A stretch of 64,000 nt of DNA, from NCBI RefSeq assembly GCF_014842925.1, contig NZ_JACYXJ010000001.1:62001-126000 (forward strand), given 5' to 3'. A program made the translations under genes and the position numbers. Shown here in pieces: positions 53,228 to 61,889 of the stretch (its first letter is position 1; every line of letters starts with the position of its first letter). The DNA is from Roseibium polysiphoniae. GTDB taxonomy: Bacteria; Pseudomonadota; Alphaproteobacteria; Rhizobiales; Stappiaceae. The notes beneath the pieces are model-generated. The model saw only the letters and a program-made list of their open reading frames with translations, made no database searches and had not been told where the DNA came from.

Positions 53228-54000
53228 CCGTGAACTCCGTCCACATCCGATGTGAACATGTAGCCGCCGCCCCAGACCGTCTTGATCAGGGTCGGGTTCT
53301 TGGGATCGCTCTCGATCTTCCGACGAAGCCTGGAAACCTGATTGTCGATCGACCGGTCAAAGACATTTGGTGTGCGCCCGGTGGTCAGGTCGAGCAATTG
53401 ATCGCGGTTCAGCACCATCTTTGGCCGCTTCAGGAATGCGCAAAGCAGCTGGAACTCGCCGCTGGAGAGCGAAACCCCGACACCATCCGGGTCGGTCAGC
53501 TCCCGCTTGGGAACGTTCAATGTCCAGCCTTCAAAGGCCAGTTTCTCTTCTTCGAGAGGGTCACGCTCTTTCGGCACCGCACTGGTCCGGCGCAGAACCG
53601 CCCTGATCCGCGCCAGCAGTTCACGAGGGTTGAAGGGCTTGGTGACATAGTCATCAGCGCCGATCTCAAGACCAATAACCCGGTCGGTGTCTTCGGCCAT
53701 GGCCGTCAAGAGAATGACGGGCAGGGAGCTGCCTTCGACAAGATGGCGGCACAGCGACAGGCCGTCCTCGCCTGGCATCATGATGTCGAGAACGACGAGG
53801 TCGATGGAGGCAGCCTTGAGCGCCTTTCGGGCATGGGCAGCACTTTCCGCGGTCGTCGCGCGCATGCCGTTCTTGACGAGATAGCGCGCGAGGGTCTCGC
53901 GAATGTCACGGTGATCGTCTACGACCAGAATGTGGGGGCTGGGTTCGCTCAAGTCGGTCTCCGGAAGTCTGCCCTGATCCTCATGGTCCGATGCCGGCAT
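53224..54000 (-). CDS. OmpR-family response regulator
   Basis: 258-aa two-component regulator. Receiver domain with acidic pocket VVDDHRD, phospho-Asp in LVVLDIMMPGEDG near residue 70 and Lys in VTKPFNPREL; C-terminal winged helix (SSGEFQLLCAFLKRPKMVLN to KTVWGGGYMF). Divergent from the EF-hand gene; the direct repeat TGTAAC-N4-TGTAAC in the shared promoter has the 10-bp periodicity OmpR-type dimers use, suggesting it controls both itself and the EF-hand gene. Confidence 0.94.
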   Translation of the reverse strand: MPASDHEDQGRLPETDLSEPSPHILVVDDHRDIRETLARYLVKNGMRATTAESAAHARKALKAASIDLVVLDIMMPGEDGLSLCRHLVEGSSLPVILLTAMAEDTDRVIGLEIGADDYVTKPFNPRELLARIRAVLRRTSAVPKERDPLEEEKLAFEGWTLNVPKRELTDPDGVGVSLSSGEFQLLCAFLKRPKMVLNRDQLLDLTTGRTPNVFDRSIDNQVSRLRRKIESDPKNPTLIKTVWGGGYMFTSDVDGVHG

Positions 54001-54070
54001 TTGTCTGCTAACGTCGGAAAAGCTCTTGTCATATAGCTAAAGTGAATTCTGCGGTCGGACAGCGCAATCT

Positions 54071-54086
54071 TGTAACAAGATGTAAC
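54071..54086. promoter_or_regulatory. OmpR-type direct repeat TGTAAC-N4-TGTAAC
   Basis: Two identical hexamers with starts 10 bp apart (54071 and 54081), 71 bp upstream of the response regulator ATG and 115 bp upstream of the EF-hand ATG. PhoB/OmpR-class dimers bind tandem half-sites with about this spacing. Confidence 0.55.
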
Positions 54087-54200
54087 CCGCCCGCCAACCG
54101 GCACACACCGCGACACTTGTCGCTGTTTTGGCCCGTATTTTTGCGACAAGTCGTTCCTATGTTCTGTTCATCAACGCAGCAACCAAGGAGCTGACAGATC

Positions 54201-55271
54201 ATGAAACCCATGAAGAAAATCGCAATCGCTGCCCTGACCGCTGGCGTCGCCAGCGTTGCAATCACCGCAGTTCAGGCACAAAGCCCGGCGCCGGTGAAGG
54301 GTCAGTATGCCATGAACGGTGGCATGGGCGGTGACGAAATGGGGCGTGGCATGGGGCACGGACGCAAAGGCGGCTGCCACCAGGGCCGGAAGTTCATGGA
54401 ACGCTTTGACGCCAACAAGGACGGCGTCGTGGACCAGGCTGAAATCGATGAAGTCGTCGCCAAGCAGTTTGCAGAGGGTGATGCCGATACAAGCGGTGCG
54501 ATCGACCTTTCCGAATTCAAGGCCGGCTTTGAAGAGAAGACCTCCCGCCAGCGCGTTCGAGTTTTCCAGCGTCTCGACAAGGATGGAGACGGCACGGTCA
54601 CGACCGAAGAATTCAACGGTATGACTGATCGCATGTTCTCGCGGCTGGATCGCGACGGCAACGGCGAGCTGGAGCGTATGTCCGGGCCGCGTGGCGGCAA
54701 GCCTGAACAGGGCAAGCGCATGGGCCAGAAAGACGGCGAGAGCGGTCCTGATCAACATGCCGGCAAGGGCAAACGCCCGGGTGGCGAAGAAAAAGGCAAT
54801 GACCGTGAGGCACGTGGTCCGCGCCACGAAATGGAAAAGCGCGGCCATGAAGGTCGCCGTGGTTTCAAGGGCGGAAAAAGCGGAATGCGTGGCCGCATGA
54901 TGGAGAACATCTTCACCATGCTCGACACCGACAAGGACGGCAAGGTCACCCGTGCCGAGTTTGAAGATGTCCGCGGCAAGCTCTTCGCATCCGCTGATAC
55001 CGATGGCTCCGGCGGTTTTGAACTGACCGACTTCAGCACGATCTGGATGACGATGAACGAGGGTCGCGTCGTTCGGATGTTCCAGAAGCTCGATGCTGAT
55101 GGCGATCTGTCCATCACGGCAGAAGAACACGCCAAGCGCAGCGCCAATCTGGTCGAGCGTATGGACCGCAACGGCGATGACGTTGTGACCAAGGCAGACT
55201 TCAAGCGTGGCAAGAAGGCCCGTCATGGCAAAGGCCATCACGACCATGAAGGCCGCAAGCAGCGGGGCTGA
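54201..55271 (+). CDS. Secreted multi-EF-hand calcium-binding protein
   Basis: 356-aa protein with a signal peptide (MKPMKKIAIAALTAGVAS to VQA) and about eight EF-hand loops in two groups of four. Good loops include DKDGDGTVTTEE, DRDGNGELE, DTDKDGKVTRAE and DADGDLSITAEE; some are degenerate. The two groups are separated by a Gly/Lys/Glu-rich linker (residues about 155-230), and His/Met-rich ends (MNGGMGGDEMGRGMGHG near the N-terminus, HGKGHHDHEG at the C-terminus) could bind copper or nickel. Divergent from the two-component genes. Function unknown; periplasmic calcium buffering or signalling is plausible. Confidence 0.87.
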   Translation: MKPMKKIAIAALTAGVASVAITAVQAQSPAPVKGQYAMNGGMGGDEMGRGMGHGRKGGCHQGRKFMERFDANKDGVVDQAEIDEVVAKQFAEGDADTSGAIDLSEFKAGFEEKTSRQRVRVFQRLDKDGDGTVTTEEFNGMTDRMFSRLDRDGNGELERMSGPRGGKPEQGKRMGQKDGESGPDQHAGKGKRPGGEEKGNDREARGPRHEMEKRGHEGRRGFKGGKSGMRGRMMENIFTMLDTDKDGKVTRAEFEDVRGKLFASADTDGSGGFELTDFSTIWMTMNEGRVVRMFQKLDADGDLSITAEEHAKRSANLVERMDRNGDDVVTKADFKRGKKARHGKGHHDHEGRKQRG

Positions 55272-55346
55272 TGCCCAACCGCTTGCCGAAGCAAGATGAA
55301 GGCGGGTCCACCTGATGCCCCCGCAGGTTCCAGCTTTCATCATGAG

Positions 55347-55375
55347 AGGGGTCGCGTTTTCGCGGCCCCTTTTTC
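55347..55375 (+). terminator. Rho-independent terminator of the EF-hand gene
   Basis: Ten-bp stem AGGGGTCGCG / CGCGGCCCCT (one G-U pair) with a TTTT loop, followed by TTTTTC. It lies 75 nt after the EF-hand stop. Confidence 0.88.
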
Positions 55376-55554
55376 TTTTTTGGGTACGCGCCCGGCACCA
55401 TTCAGGGCGCTGCGCTGTCTCTGGGCTTTCGATCAGAAAAGCCCCACTCAAAAAAATGCGCGCGATGCAAATTTCCCCTTGATCATGACAGGATTTCATC
55501 GCATCTACGTCTTGCCCAAATTCGCACGTGCCCGAGGCCGTTCATGGGGTCCCT

Positions 55555-55690
55555 GAAAAGGAGGCCTCTTAAGGGGTAGCTGCCAAATAACACCGCCAAG
55601 GGGCGGGGCAGCAAATCCGGACGGCTTAAAGCAACGACGTAAGAGGGCCTTTTGGTCTCGGCTGGGGTCTCCAACCTCCGGCGTCACTGA
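55555..55690 (+). ncRNA. Structured leader segment upstream of the decarboxylase
   Basis: Nested pairing in the 5' region of the decarboxylase gene: CCTCTTA (55565-55571) can pair with TAAGAGG (55640-55646) and encloses GCTGCC (55579-55584) / GGCAGC (55607-55612), within which CCGCC (55593-55597) pairs with GGCGG (55602-55606) over an AAGG loop. The remaining leader to 55940 has further GC-rich pairing possibilities. Alphaproteobacterial ornithine decarboxylase genes are known to carry a conserved leader called the speF RNA motif; this is a candidate. The 55381-55940 gap has no other supported gene. Confidence 0.5.
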
Positions 55691-55940
55691 TGAGGCACTT
55701 GTTACATCCTTGCCCGACGTGCGGTTCGGTCTTCCGATCCAATCAACGGCATTCCCGACGCGGGAAAGCTTTATTGTCTTTCAGGACAGCATTGCCCAAC
55801 CGTCGCTGCAAGTCGTATTCCGCGCTCCGGTTCCATCCCGGGGCCGCTGCTCTGCACTTTCAGCACCCTGCGACGTGAACCTGAGGCCCGCCGGCAATGC
55901 AATGGTGTGGTCTGTTATGAATTGGAAGGGGAAGACCCCG

Positions 55941-57071
55941 ATGAGCGAACGCATTCTGGACTTTTTGCGACGACGTGATGCCGACGGCCCATGTGTTGTT
56001 GTCGACCTCGACATCGTGCGTGACAACTACGAAACCTTTGCCAAGGCCCTGCCGGACACCTCTGTCTATTATGCGGTGAAGGCCAATCCCGATCCCGCGA
56101 TCCTGAATTTGCTGGAAAGCCTCGGGTCCTCGTTCGACTGTGCATCTGTTGGCGAAATCGAGATGGTCTTGGCCACAGGCGCGGACGCTGCCCGCATTTC
56201 CTACGGAAACACCATCAAGAAGGAGCGTGACATTGCGCGTGCCTATCAGCTCGGCGTCCGCCTCTTCGCGGTCGATTGCGTCGAAGAAGTCGAAAAAATC
56301 GCTCGTGTTGCAGCCGGCAGCAAAGTCTTCTGCCGCGTCCTCTGCGACGGAGTCGGAGCAGAATGGCCGCTTTCGCGCAAGTTCGGATGCGACCCTGCCA
56401 TGGCACCCGATGTGCTCGAATTCGCCCATCAAAACGGTCTCACCGCACACGGAGTTTCCTTCCATGTCGGCTCCCAGCAAGCCAACCTCGGCGCGTGGGA
56501 TCTCGCTCTCGCCATGGCAGCGGGCGTTTTCCAAGAGATGGCGCTCCGCGGCATCGAGCTGAAAATGGTCAACATGGGTGGGGGCTTCCCGACCCGCTAT
56601 CTCAAGGACGTGCCCGGTGTGCCGAGCTATGGCGAAGCCATTTTCGGCTCTCTGACCAAGCACTTCGGCAACCGTTTGCCGTCCACGATCATCGAGCCGG
56701 GGCGCGGCATGGTCGGCAACGCTGGTCTGATCGAAGCGGAAGTCGTGCTGATCTCGAAGAAGTCGGCCGAGGACGAGGTCCGCTGGGTCTATCTTGATAT
56801 CGGCAAGTTCCACGGTCTGGCCGAGACCATGGACGAGGCGATCCGCTACCCGATCCGCACACCGCGTGATGGCGACGTGACGGCGCCGTGCGTTCTGGCC
56901 GGTCCGACCTGCGACAGCGTTGATGTCATGTACGAAAAGACGCCGTACGAGCTGCCCGTTTCGCTTTCCATCGGCGACAAGGTACTGATTGAGGCCTGCG
57001 GAGCGTATACGACCACCTATTCGAGTGTCGGCTTCAACGGCTTCGCGCCCTTGGCATCCTTCGTCATATAG
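55941..57071 (+). CDS. Ornithine/lysine-type PLP decarboxylase (fold III)
   Basis: 376-aa enzyme; start set at ATG 55941 (MSERILDFL) after AAGGGGAA, since the open frame upstream is leader sequence. Alanine-racemase-type fold with PLP lysine in VYYAVKANPDP near residue 50, HVGSQ near residue 176, GGGFPTRYL, EPGRGMVGNAG (PLP phosphate binding) and the active-site Cys in GPTCDSVDVMYE. Eukaryotic-type ornithine decarboxylase family, also lysine decarboxylating in some bacteria; makes putrescine or cadaverine. A long structured leader upstream suggests polyamine-responsive control. Followed by an acetyltransferase after 11 nt. Confidence 0.92.
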   Translation: MSERILDFLRRRDADGPCVVVDLDIVRDNYETFAKALPDTSVYYAVKANPDPAILNLLESLGSSFDCASVGEIEMVLATGADAARISYGNTIKKERDIARAYQLGVRLFAVDCVEEVEKIARVAAGSKVFCRVLCDGVGAEWPLSRKFGCDPAMAPDVLEFAHQNGLTAHGVSFHVGSQQANLGAWDLALAMAAGVFQEMALRGIELKMVNMGGGFPTRYLKDVPGVPSYGEAIFGSLTKHFGNRLPSTIIEPGRGMVGNAGLIEAEVVLISKKSAEDEVRWVYLDIGKFHGLAETMDEAIRYPIRTPRDGDVTAPCVLAGPTCDSVDVMYEKTPYELPVSLSIGDKVLIEACGAYTTTYSSVGFNGFAPLASFVI

Positions 57072-57082
57072 GGCCTTCCAGG

Positions 57083-57634
57083 ATGATCGACATTGTTGAT
57101 GAGGCGCCGGCACATGTCGGCGCCCGTGAGGTCCTGCTCGACCTGAGTTTTGGCCCGGATCGTTTTGCCAAGACATCCGAGCGTCTCCGTGAAGGTCGTC
57201 TACCTGCGTTCGCCTACAGCGCGCTGGACCAAGCCGGTGCTCTGGTCGGCACGGTCCGTCTTTGGAACGTCGCGGATGAAACCGGGCGCAATGCGTTGCT
57301 TCTTGGGCCACTCGCCGTTGAAACGAGCTGCCGGAGCCAGAAGGTCGGCGAACGCCTTATGCGCCACGCAATCAACCAGGCCGCCATGGCAGGCTTCGGG
57401 GTTGTCATATTGGTCGGAGATCACGCCTATTATCAGCGTTTCGGTTTCAATGCGGGCTTGATCGACAATCTGATGCTTCCAGGTCCTGTGGAACGGGCGC
57501 GTTTTCTGGCGCTTGAACTCAAGGCCGGGCACCTGGCTGGCTTCGCCGGATGTCTTTTGCCGACAGGCGCAACGGATCTGGCACAACAGGTCGGCATGCC
57601 TCTTACGCTTGATGTCTTTGAAACTGCCGCCTGA
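57083..57634 (+). CDS. GNAT-family N-acetyltransferase
   Basis: 183-aa GNAT enzyme. Acetyl-CoA motif A covers LLLGPLAVETSCRSQKVGERLM (residues about 72-93) and motif B follows in GFGVVILVGDHAYYQRFGF. Soluble, YhbS-like. Starts 11 nt after the decarboxylase stop and is probably in the same operon; an acetyltransferase could use the diamine or polyamine product, but that is inference. A stem-loop overlaps its stop codon. Confidence 0.88.
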   Translation: MIDIVDEAPAHVGAREVLLDLSFGPDRFAKTSERLREGRLPAFAYSALDQAGALVGTVRLWNVADETGRNALLLGPLAVETSCRSQKVGERLMRHAINQAAMAGFGVVILVGDHAYYQRFGFNAGLIDNLMLPGPVERARFLALELKAGHLAGFAGCLLPTGATDLAQQVGMPLTLDVFETAA

Positions 57635-57652
57635 CCGCGGACCAGCGGTCAG
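57631..57652. terminator. Bidirectional stem-loop between convergent genes
   Basis: Perfect 8-bp stem CTGACCGC / GCGGTCAG with a 6-nt loop overlapping the acetyltransferase stop and 11 nt before the convergent cyclase stop. No T-run on either side; termination may be weak. Confidence 0.5.
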
Positions 57653-57663
57653 AAGTCCATTGA

Positions 57664-59541
57664 TCAGGGCTTCAGCCGAATGACGTCCACGAGCGCGTCC
57701 TTGCCTTTGACCTTGTGAGCTCCCAATGGCTCAAAGGGGATCGAGGAGGGAAGGCGCGCTCCGATATCGCCGGAGGCCAGGATGATCACCTCGGCGTCTG
57801 GATCTACATCCCGCCCCAGGGATTCCAGGCGAGACGCCACATTCACGGTGTCGCCGATCACTGTGTAATTGACCCGGCCGACGGCGCCGATATCGCCGAC
57901 CACAAGCGGGCCCCTGTGAAGCCCGATGCGGATGCGGACGGGCGGCAGACCGTTTGTACGGCGGACCTCATTGTCAGCCATGATCGCTCTGGCAATGCCG
58001 ATTGCCGCCTCAGCTGCGGGAATGTCGGGAGCATCCATGCGCTGTGGTGCGCCCCAGAAGGCCATGACGCTGTCGCCGATATACTTGTCGATGGTGCCCT
58101 GATGGGCGTCGATTTCAGCCCCAATCAGTGACAGGTGCTGGTTGACGAAGGTCGCGATCTCACCGGTGGTCATGGTTTCCGACAAGCTCGTGAAGCCGAC
58201 AATATCGGTAAAGAGAACCGCCAGCTCCCGCTCCTCGGGCGGCGCGTCTGCTCGGCCTTCCCGGATCAGCTGATTGACGAGGGATTTCGGCACATAGCGG
58301 ATGAAGGCAGACAGCCCACCAAGCATGGCGTTGAAGCCGTTCGCGAGATCTTCCAACTCACGCACCGCGCTTCCCGGCAGCGGTTTGACCGCGTCGAAAT
58401 CAAGTCGCGCGACCGAGCGGGCACCATCGGCTGCGCGTTTGATCGGACGCGCGATGTAATGGGCGAGAAAACCCGTGGCGACAAGCGAAAGACCCAGGAG
58501 CACGAGCCCGATGAGGATCGAGCGTGTGAGCAGGTGAAGCGGTTGTTCAAGGACGTTGGCTGAAAAATGCGCGCCGATCTTGATCGGCAGCGTTCCGAAT
58601 TTTTCGCCGCTGTCCTCGTACACAACAAACCGGCGGGCGCCGTCCGCATCAAATCCCGCCAGAAGATCGATCTCGCCGGAAAAATGATAGTCTTCAGCAG
58701 CTTGGGGCTCGTGATCCTCATGGCTCGCCAGGAAGGTGTCGGGCATGGACTTCATGTCGATCAGCGGAGCGTTTGGAGAAAGCTGGTCCTCGACCTCATC
58801 CAGGCGAGGATGCGCGAGAAGCTTGCCTGCGCCGTAAGTCAGAAAGACGGTCAGATCGTCCGTCGAGACCTTCTTGGTGATGATGGAGAGGCGTTCAAGC
58901 GAAACGCCTACGAACACGGCCCCCAGAAACGTGTCTTCATCCCGAATGGGGGTGACATAGGCGACATAGCTGTGGCTGCGCCCGGGAACAAATTGAACGG
59001 GTGTCCAGAAGCCTTCGGTCGCGTCTCTTGCTTTCTCCATCTGGGGAGCAAGGTTCGGCAGTTTTGCGACTGGTGCCCTGAACGGCACGATCACGCCATC
59101 ACCGGCTCCCCTGTCGACCTGAACCGCGTAGCCGTCATTCGAGGCGACAATCAGCAGGGATGCCTGGGGTGTTCCGGCGAGTGCGCCGTAGGTGAAGGTG
59201 GAAAGCTCCTCAACGTCATCGATCAGAACCGAACCAGCGATAACGGCCTTGGCCGTAAACGCGGCCTGTGCCTCGATCGCATCAAGCTGTGAGGCGAAGT
59301 CGTTCTGAAGCGCGTCCATACCGATGTCGACGAGCGTGCCGCCGAGCGTGCGCACGATCTTCTCCGACATGATGACCTGAACCACGAGCACGAGTGCGGC
59401 GGTCACGAGCACAAATGTGCCGATGACGATCGTCAAGGTCGGTGTGAGTTTGATGCGTCTGCGCAGTTTCACGTCGCCGAATCCGTCCGGAGTTTGAGCC
59501 GGTCCGAGTATCGGCTGAAGGGCGCTTGCAGGTAAAGGCAT
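57664..59541 (-). CDS. Membrane class III adenylate/guanylate cyclase with HAMP
   Basis: 625-aa membrane cyclase. First helix near residues 30-55, a periplasmic Cache-like sensor to about residue 345, second helix, HAMP (ARPIKRAADGARSVARLDF) and a C-terminal class III catalytic domain with FTDIVGFTSLSE (metal Asp), IDKYIGDSVMAFWGAP (second Asp) and YTVIGDTVNVASRLE (transition-state residues). Makes cAMP or cGMP; the residue pair deciding the base cannot be fixed by eye. A perfect hairpin covers its SD and start codon. Single transcription unit upstream of the SulP gene terminator. Confidence 0.92.
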   Translation of the reverse strand: MPLPASALQPILGPAQTPDGFGDVKLRRRIKLTPTLTIVIGTFVLVTAALVLVVQVIMSEKIVRTLGGTLVDIGMDALQNDFASQLDAIEAQAAFTAKAVIAGSVLIDDVEELSTFTYGALAGTPQASLLIVASNDGYAVQVDRGAGDGVIVPFRAPVAKLPNLAPQMEKARDATEGFWTPVQFVPGRSHSYVAYVTPIRDEDTFLGAVFVGVSLERLSIITKKVSTDDLTVFLTYGAGKLLAHPRLDEVEDQLSPNAPLIDMKSMPDTFLASHEDHEPQAAEDYHFSGEIDLLAGFDADGARRFVVYEDSGEKFGTLPIKIGAHFSANVLEQPLHLLTRSILIGLVLLGLSLVATGFLAHYIARPIKRAADGARSVARLDFDAVKPLPGSAVRELEDLANGFNAMLGGLSAFIRYVPKSLVNQLIREGRADAPPEERELAVLFTDIVGFTSLSETMTTGEIATFVNQHLSLIGAEIDAHQGTIDKYIGDSVMAFWGAPQRMDAPDIPAAEAAIGIARAIMADNEVRRTNGLPPVRIRIGLHRGPLVVGDIGAVGRVNYTVIGDTVNVASRLESLGRDVDPDAEVIILASGDIGARLPSSIPFEPLGAHKVKGKDALVDVIRLKP

Positions 59542-59555
59542 CTGGTGCCTTTACC
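59531..59555 (-). promoter_or_regulatory. Hairpin sequestering the cyclase start codon
   Basis: Perfect 10-bp inverted repeat GGTAAAGGCA / TGCCTTTACC with a 5-nt loop. On the mRNA the 5' arm contains AAAGG, the likely SD, and the ATG sits at the loop/3' arm border, so folding would block initiation. Could act as a thermosensor or need a helper to open. Confidence 0.55.
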
Positions 59556-59571
59556 GCCGGTCCAAAAGATC

Positions 59572-59599
59572 AAAGGCGGGCCGTGTAAGGCCCGCCTTT
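59572..59599 (-). terminator. Terminator of the SulP gene
   Basis: Perfect 11-bp stem AAAGGCGGGCC / GGCCCGCCTTT with a 6-nt loop, 7 nt beyond the SulP stop codon on the minus strand; the downstream strand reads TTTGATCTTTTGG. Confidence 0.8.
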
Positions 59600-59606
59600 C
59601 AAAGCG

Positions 59607-61202
59607 TCAGTTCGACTTCTGCGGCGCCTCGAACTTGTCGCCATAGTCGACGGCAACCTCATAGTCCGGATCCTCGAGAACCGAAACCTCGACAAGGTTG
59701 CCGGCTTTTTCGAGCAGCTTCTGGCAATCGCGCGAAAGGTGACGAAGGTGAAGGCGCTTGCCGGCTGCTACATACTTGGAGGCCAGCGCGTCAATGGCCT
59801 CGAGACCCGAGTGATCGACAACACGGCTGTCCATGAAATCAACGACAACGTCGTCTGGATCAGTGTTGATGTCGAAGAGGTCCTGAAAGCCTGTCACGGA
59901 GCCGAAGAAGAGAGGACCTGACAGGCGGTAGACCTTCCAGCCTTCCTTGGAAATGCCGGTGCGGGCATCGATGCGGCTGGCCGCATTCCAGGCATAGGCG
60001 AGCGCCGAAATGATCACGCCGACGACAACGGCCATGGCCAGATCCGCGTAGACCGTCACACAGGTCACGATCACAATCACCAGGGCGTCGGTCATCGGGA
60101 TCTTATGCATGATCTTCAAACTGGTCCAGGCGAAGGTGCCGATCACGACCATGAACATCACGCCAACCAGTGCCGCGACCGGGATCTGCTCGATCAGCGG
60201 GGCGGCGAAGAGGACAAACGACAGCAGGAAGAGCGCCGCGGCAATGCCCGAGATGCGGGTCCGTGCCCCGGATTTCACGTTGATCATGGACTGGCCGATC
60301 ATGGCACAGCCGCCCATGCCGCCGAAGAAGCCAGTCACCACGTTGGAGGCGCCCTGCGCCAAACACTCACGAGAGGCTCCACCCTTGGTGTTGGTCATAT
60401 CCGCCACCAGGTTCAGCGTCAGAAGGGACTCGATCAGGCCAATGGCGGCCAGGACCACCGAGTAGGGTAGGATGATCTCAAGCGTTTCCCAGGTGAGTGG
60501 CACCGTGGGAATGTGGAATTCCGGCAAGCCTCCAGCGATCGAGGCGAGATCGCCCACCGACCGCGTGTCGAGGCCGAAGCCGAGTACCAGAGCCGATACC
60601 ACGAGAATTCCGGCCAGCGGCGCCGGAAACGCGCCCGTAAGCCGGGGCAGGAACCAGATGACGGCCATCGTCAGGGCCACGAGGCCGAGCATCAGATAGA
60701 GATCGGAACCGGTCATCCAGTTGAAGCCACCTGCGCCGTCGTCGACTTTGAACTGGCCAAGCTGGGCAAGGAAGATGACGATTGCCAGACCGTTGACGAA
60801 GCCAAGCATCACGGGGTGCGGCACCATCCGGATGAACTTGCCCCACCTCAAAAGGCCGACGGCGATCTGGATGATCCCCATGAGCACCACGGTGGCGAAG
60901 AGATATTCAACGCCGTGCTGGGCTACGAGGGCAACCATGACCACGGCGAGCGCACCGGTCGCACCGGAGATCATGCCCGGGCGTCCACCAAAACAGGCGG
61001 TGATCAGGCCGACGAAGAAGGCGGCATAGAGGCCCACGAGCGGATTGACGCCCGCAACAAAGGCAAAGGCGACGGCTTCGGGAACCAATGCGAGCGCAAC
61101 AGTCAGGCCTGCAAGAAGCTCGATCTTGATCCGGTTCGGGGTCAGTTTTGTCGAAGTGACGGGGGCAGGTGCCTCGGCGCGTGCGGACAAGGACAACTCC
61201 AA
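59607..61202 (-). CDS. SulP-family anion transporter with STAS domain
   Basis: 531-aa inner-membrane anion transporter. About twelve helices, with early VALALVPEAVAFAFVAGVNP, the substrate loop GGRPGMISGATGAL near residue 70-85, and GGMGGCAMIGQSMINVKSGA near residue 290-310. C-terminal STAS domain near residues 410-515 with FMDSRVVDHSGLEAIDAL. Sulfate or bicarbonate (BicA-type) are both possible; no neighbour decides. Divergent from the universal stress protein gene, with an FNR/FixK box in the shared 233-bp region. Confidence 0.9.
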   Translation of the reverse strand: MELSLSARAEAPAPVTSTKLTPNRIKIELLAGLTVALALVPEAVAFAFVAGVNPLVGLYAAFFVGLITACFGGRPGMISGATGALAVVMVALVAQHGVEYLFATVVLMGIIQIAVGLLRWGKFIRMVPHPVMLGFVNGLAIVIFLAQLGQFKVDDGAGGFNWMTGSDLYLMLGLVALTMAVIWFLPRLTGAFPAPLAGILVVSALVLGFGLDTRSVGDLASIAGGLPEFHIPTVPLTWETLEIILPYSVVLAAIGLIESLLTLNLVADMTNTKGGASRECLAQGASNVVTGFFGGMGGCAMIGQSMINVKSGARTRISGIAAALFLLSFVLFAAPLIEQIPVAALVGVMFMVVIGTFAWTSLKIMHKIPMTDALVIVIVTCVTVYADLAMAVVVGVIISALAYAWNAASRIDARTGISKEGWKVYRLSGPLFFGSVTGFQDLFDINTDPDDVVVDFMDSRVVDHSGLEAIDALASKYVAAGKRLHLRHLSRDCQKLLEKAGNLVEVSVLEDPDYEVAVDYGDKFEAPQKSN

Positions 61203-61288
61203 TCTGTTTCTGGCGGCCGTTAGCTGGTCGCGATCAATTTGTTCGGCAGAGTTTGGAAATGGCAGCGATCTGGCCTCGCTGCCAGATC

Positions 61289-61302
61289 TTGATCCAAATC
61301 AA
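61289..61302. promoter_or_regulatory. Perfect FNR/FixK-type box TTGAT-N4-ATCAA
   Basis: TTGATCCAAATCAA matches the anaerobox consensus exactly. Centre 61295.5 is about 93 bp from the SulP ATG and 140 bp from the universal stress protein ATG. Universal stress protein genes are commonly FnrL/FixK-activated in alphaproteobacteria. Confidence 0.7.
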
Positions 61303-61435
61303 TTTGACCGACTTTTAGCCAATGTTTCGCATCGCAGCAAGGGAAGCGACTCTACATGATTTATTAAGGATTGGTGACAGTTCGGTTACATTGTGCTTTC
61401 GTGACATCGTTAAAGTTGTCAGGAAGGGGCAAATT

Positions 61436-61870
61436 ATGAGTGTGAAATTTGTTGTCGGCTACGATGGCAGCCAAGCATCCGAGGGTGCGATACGCTTTGC
61501 CATAGCCCAGGCCAAGAGCTGCAATGCAGTTCTGGTTGTGGCGCATGTACTTGAATGGTCTCCCTATTCCTTTTTGACACCCACTGAAATTGAAGAGCGA
61601 CACAAACGCCGTAACGAGGAACTCAAGCGTGCCGAACAGGCATTGATTGGTCCCTTGATTGCGAAGATCAAGTCTGAACATGCCGAAGTTGAGAGCGTGA
61701 TCCGCTACGGCAATATCGTCGATACGCTGATGTCTATTTCAGCAGATTGCGGCGCAGACCAGATCTTCATCGGGCGCACAGGCCACAGCAGCCTGTCGAC
61801 CCGCGTGTTTGGCTCGGTTGCCGGCAGTCTTGCCCAGCACGCCGACGTGCCTGTGACCATCGTTCCATAA
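61436..61870 (+). CDS. Universal stress protein (UspA family)
   Basis: 144-aa protein from ATG 61436 with GGAAGGGG upstream; an earlier in-frame start at 61322 would cover the promoter region and is rejected. Usp fold: [20 protein letters not shown] at the N-terminus and the ATP-binding-type C-terminal motif [20 protein letters not shown] followed by [13 protein letters not shown]. Probably ATP-binding. A perfect FNR/FixK box upstream suggests low-oxygen induction. 19 nt before the AGCS symporter gene, likely the same operon. Confidence 0.92.
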   Translation: MSVKFVVGYDGSQASEGAIRFAIAQAKSCNAVLVVAHVLEWSPYSFLTPTEIEERHKRRNEELKRAEQALIGPLIAKIKSEHAEVESVIRYGNIVDTLMSISADCGADQIFIGRTGHSSLSTRVFGSVAGSLAQHADVPVTIVP

Positions 61871-61889
61871 GAAAAATCCAGAGGGTGTC

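Noticed and set aside
57631..57652. Strong bidirectional terminator between the acetyltransferase and cyclase genes
   Set aside because: The stem is perfect but no T-run is present on either strand, so it is listed only as a weak terminator.
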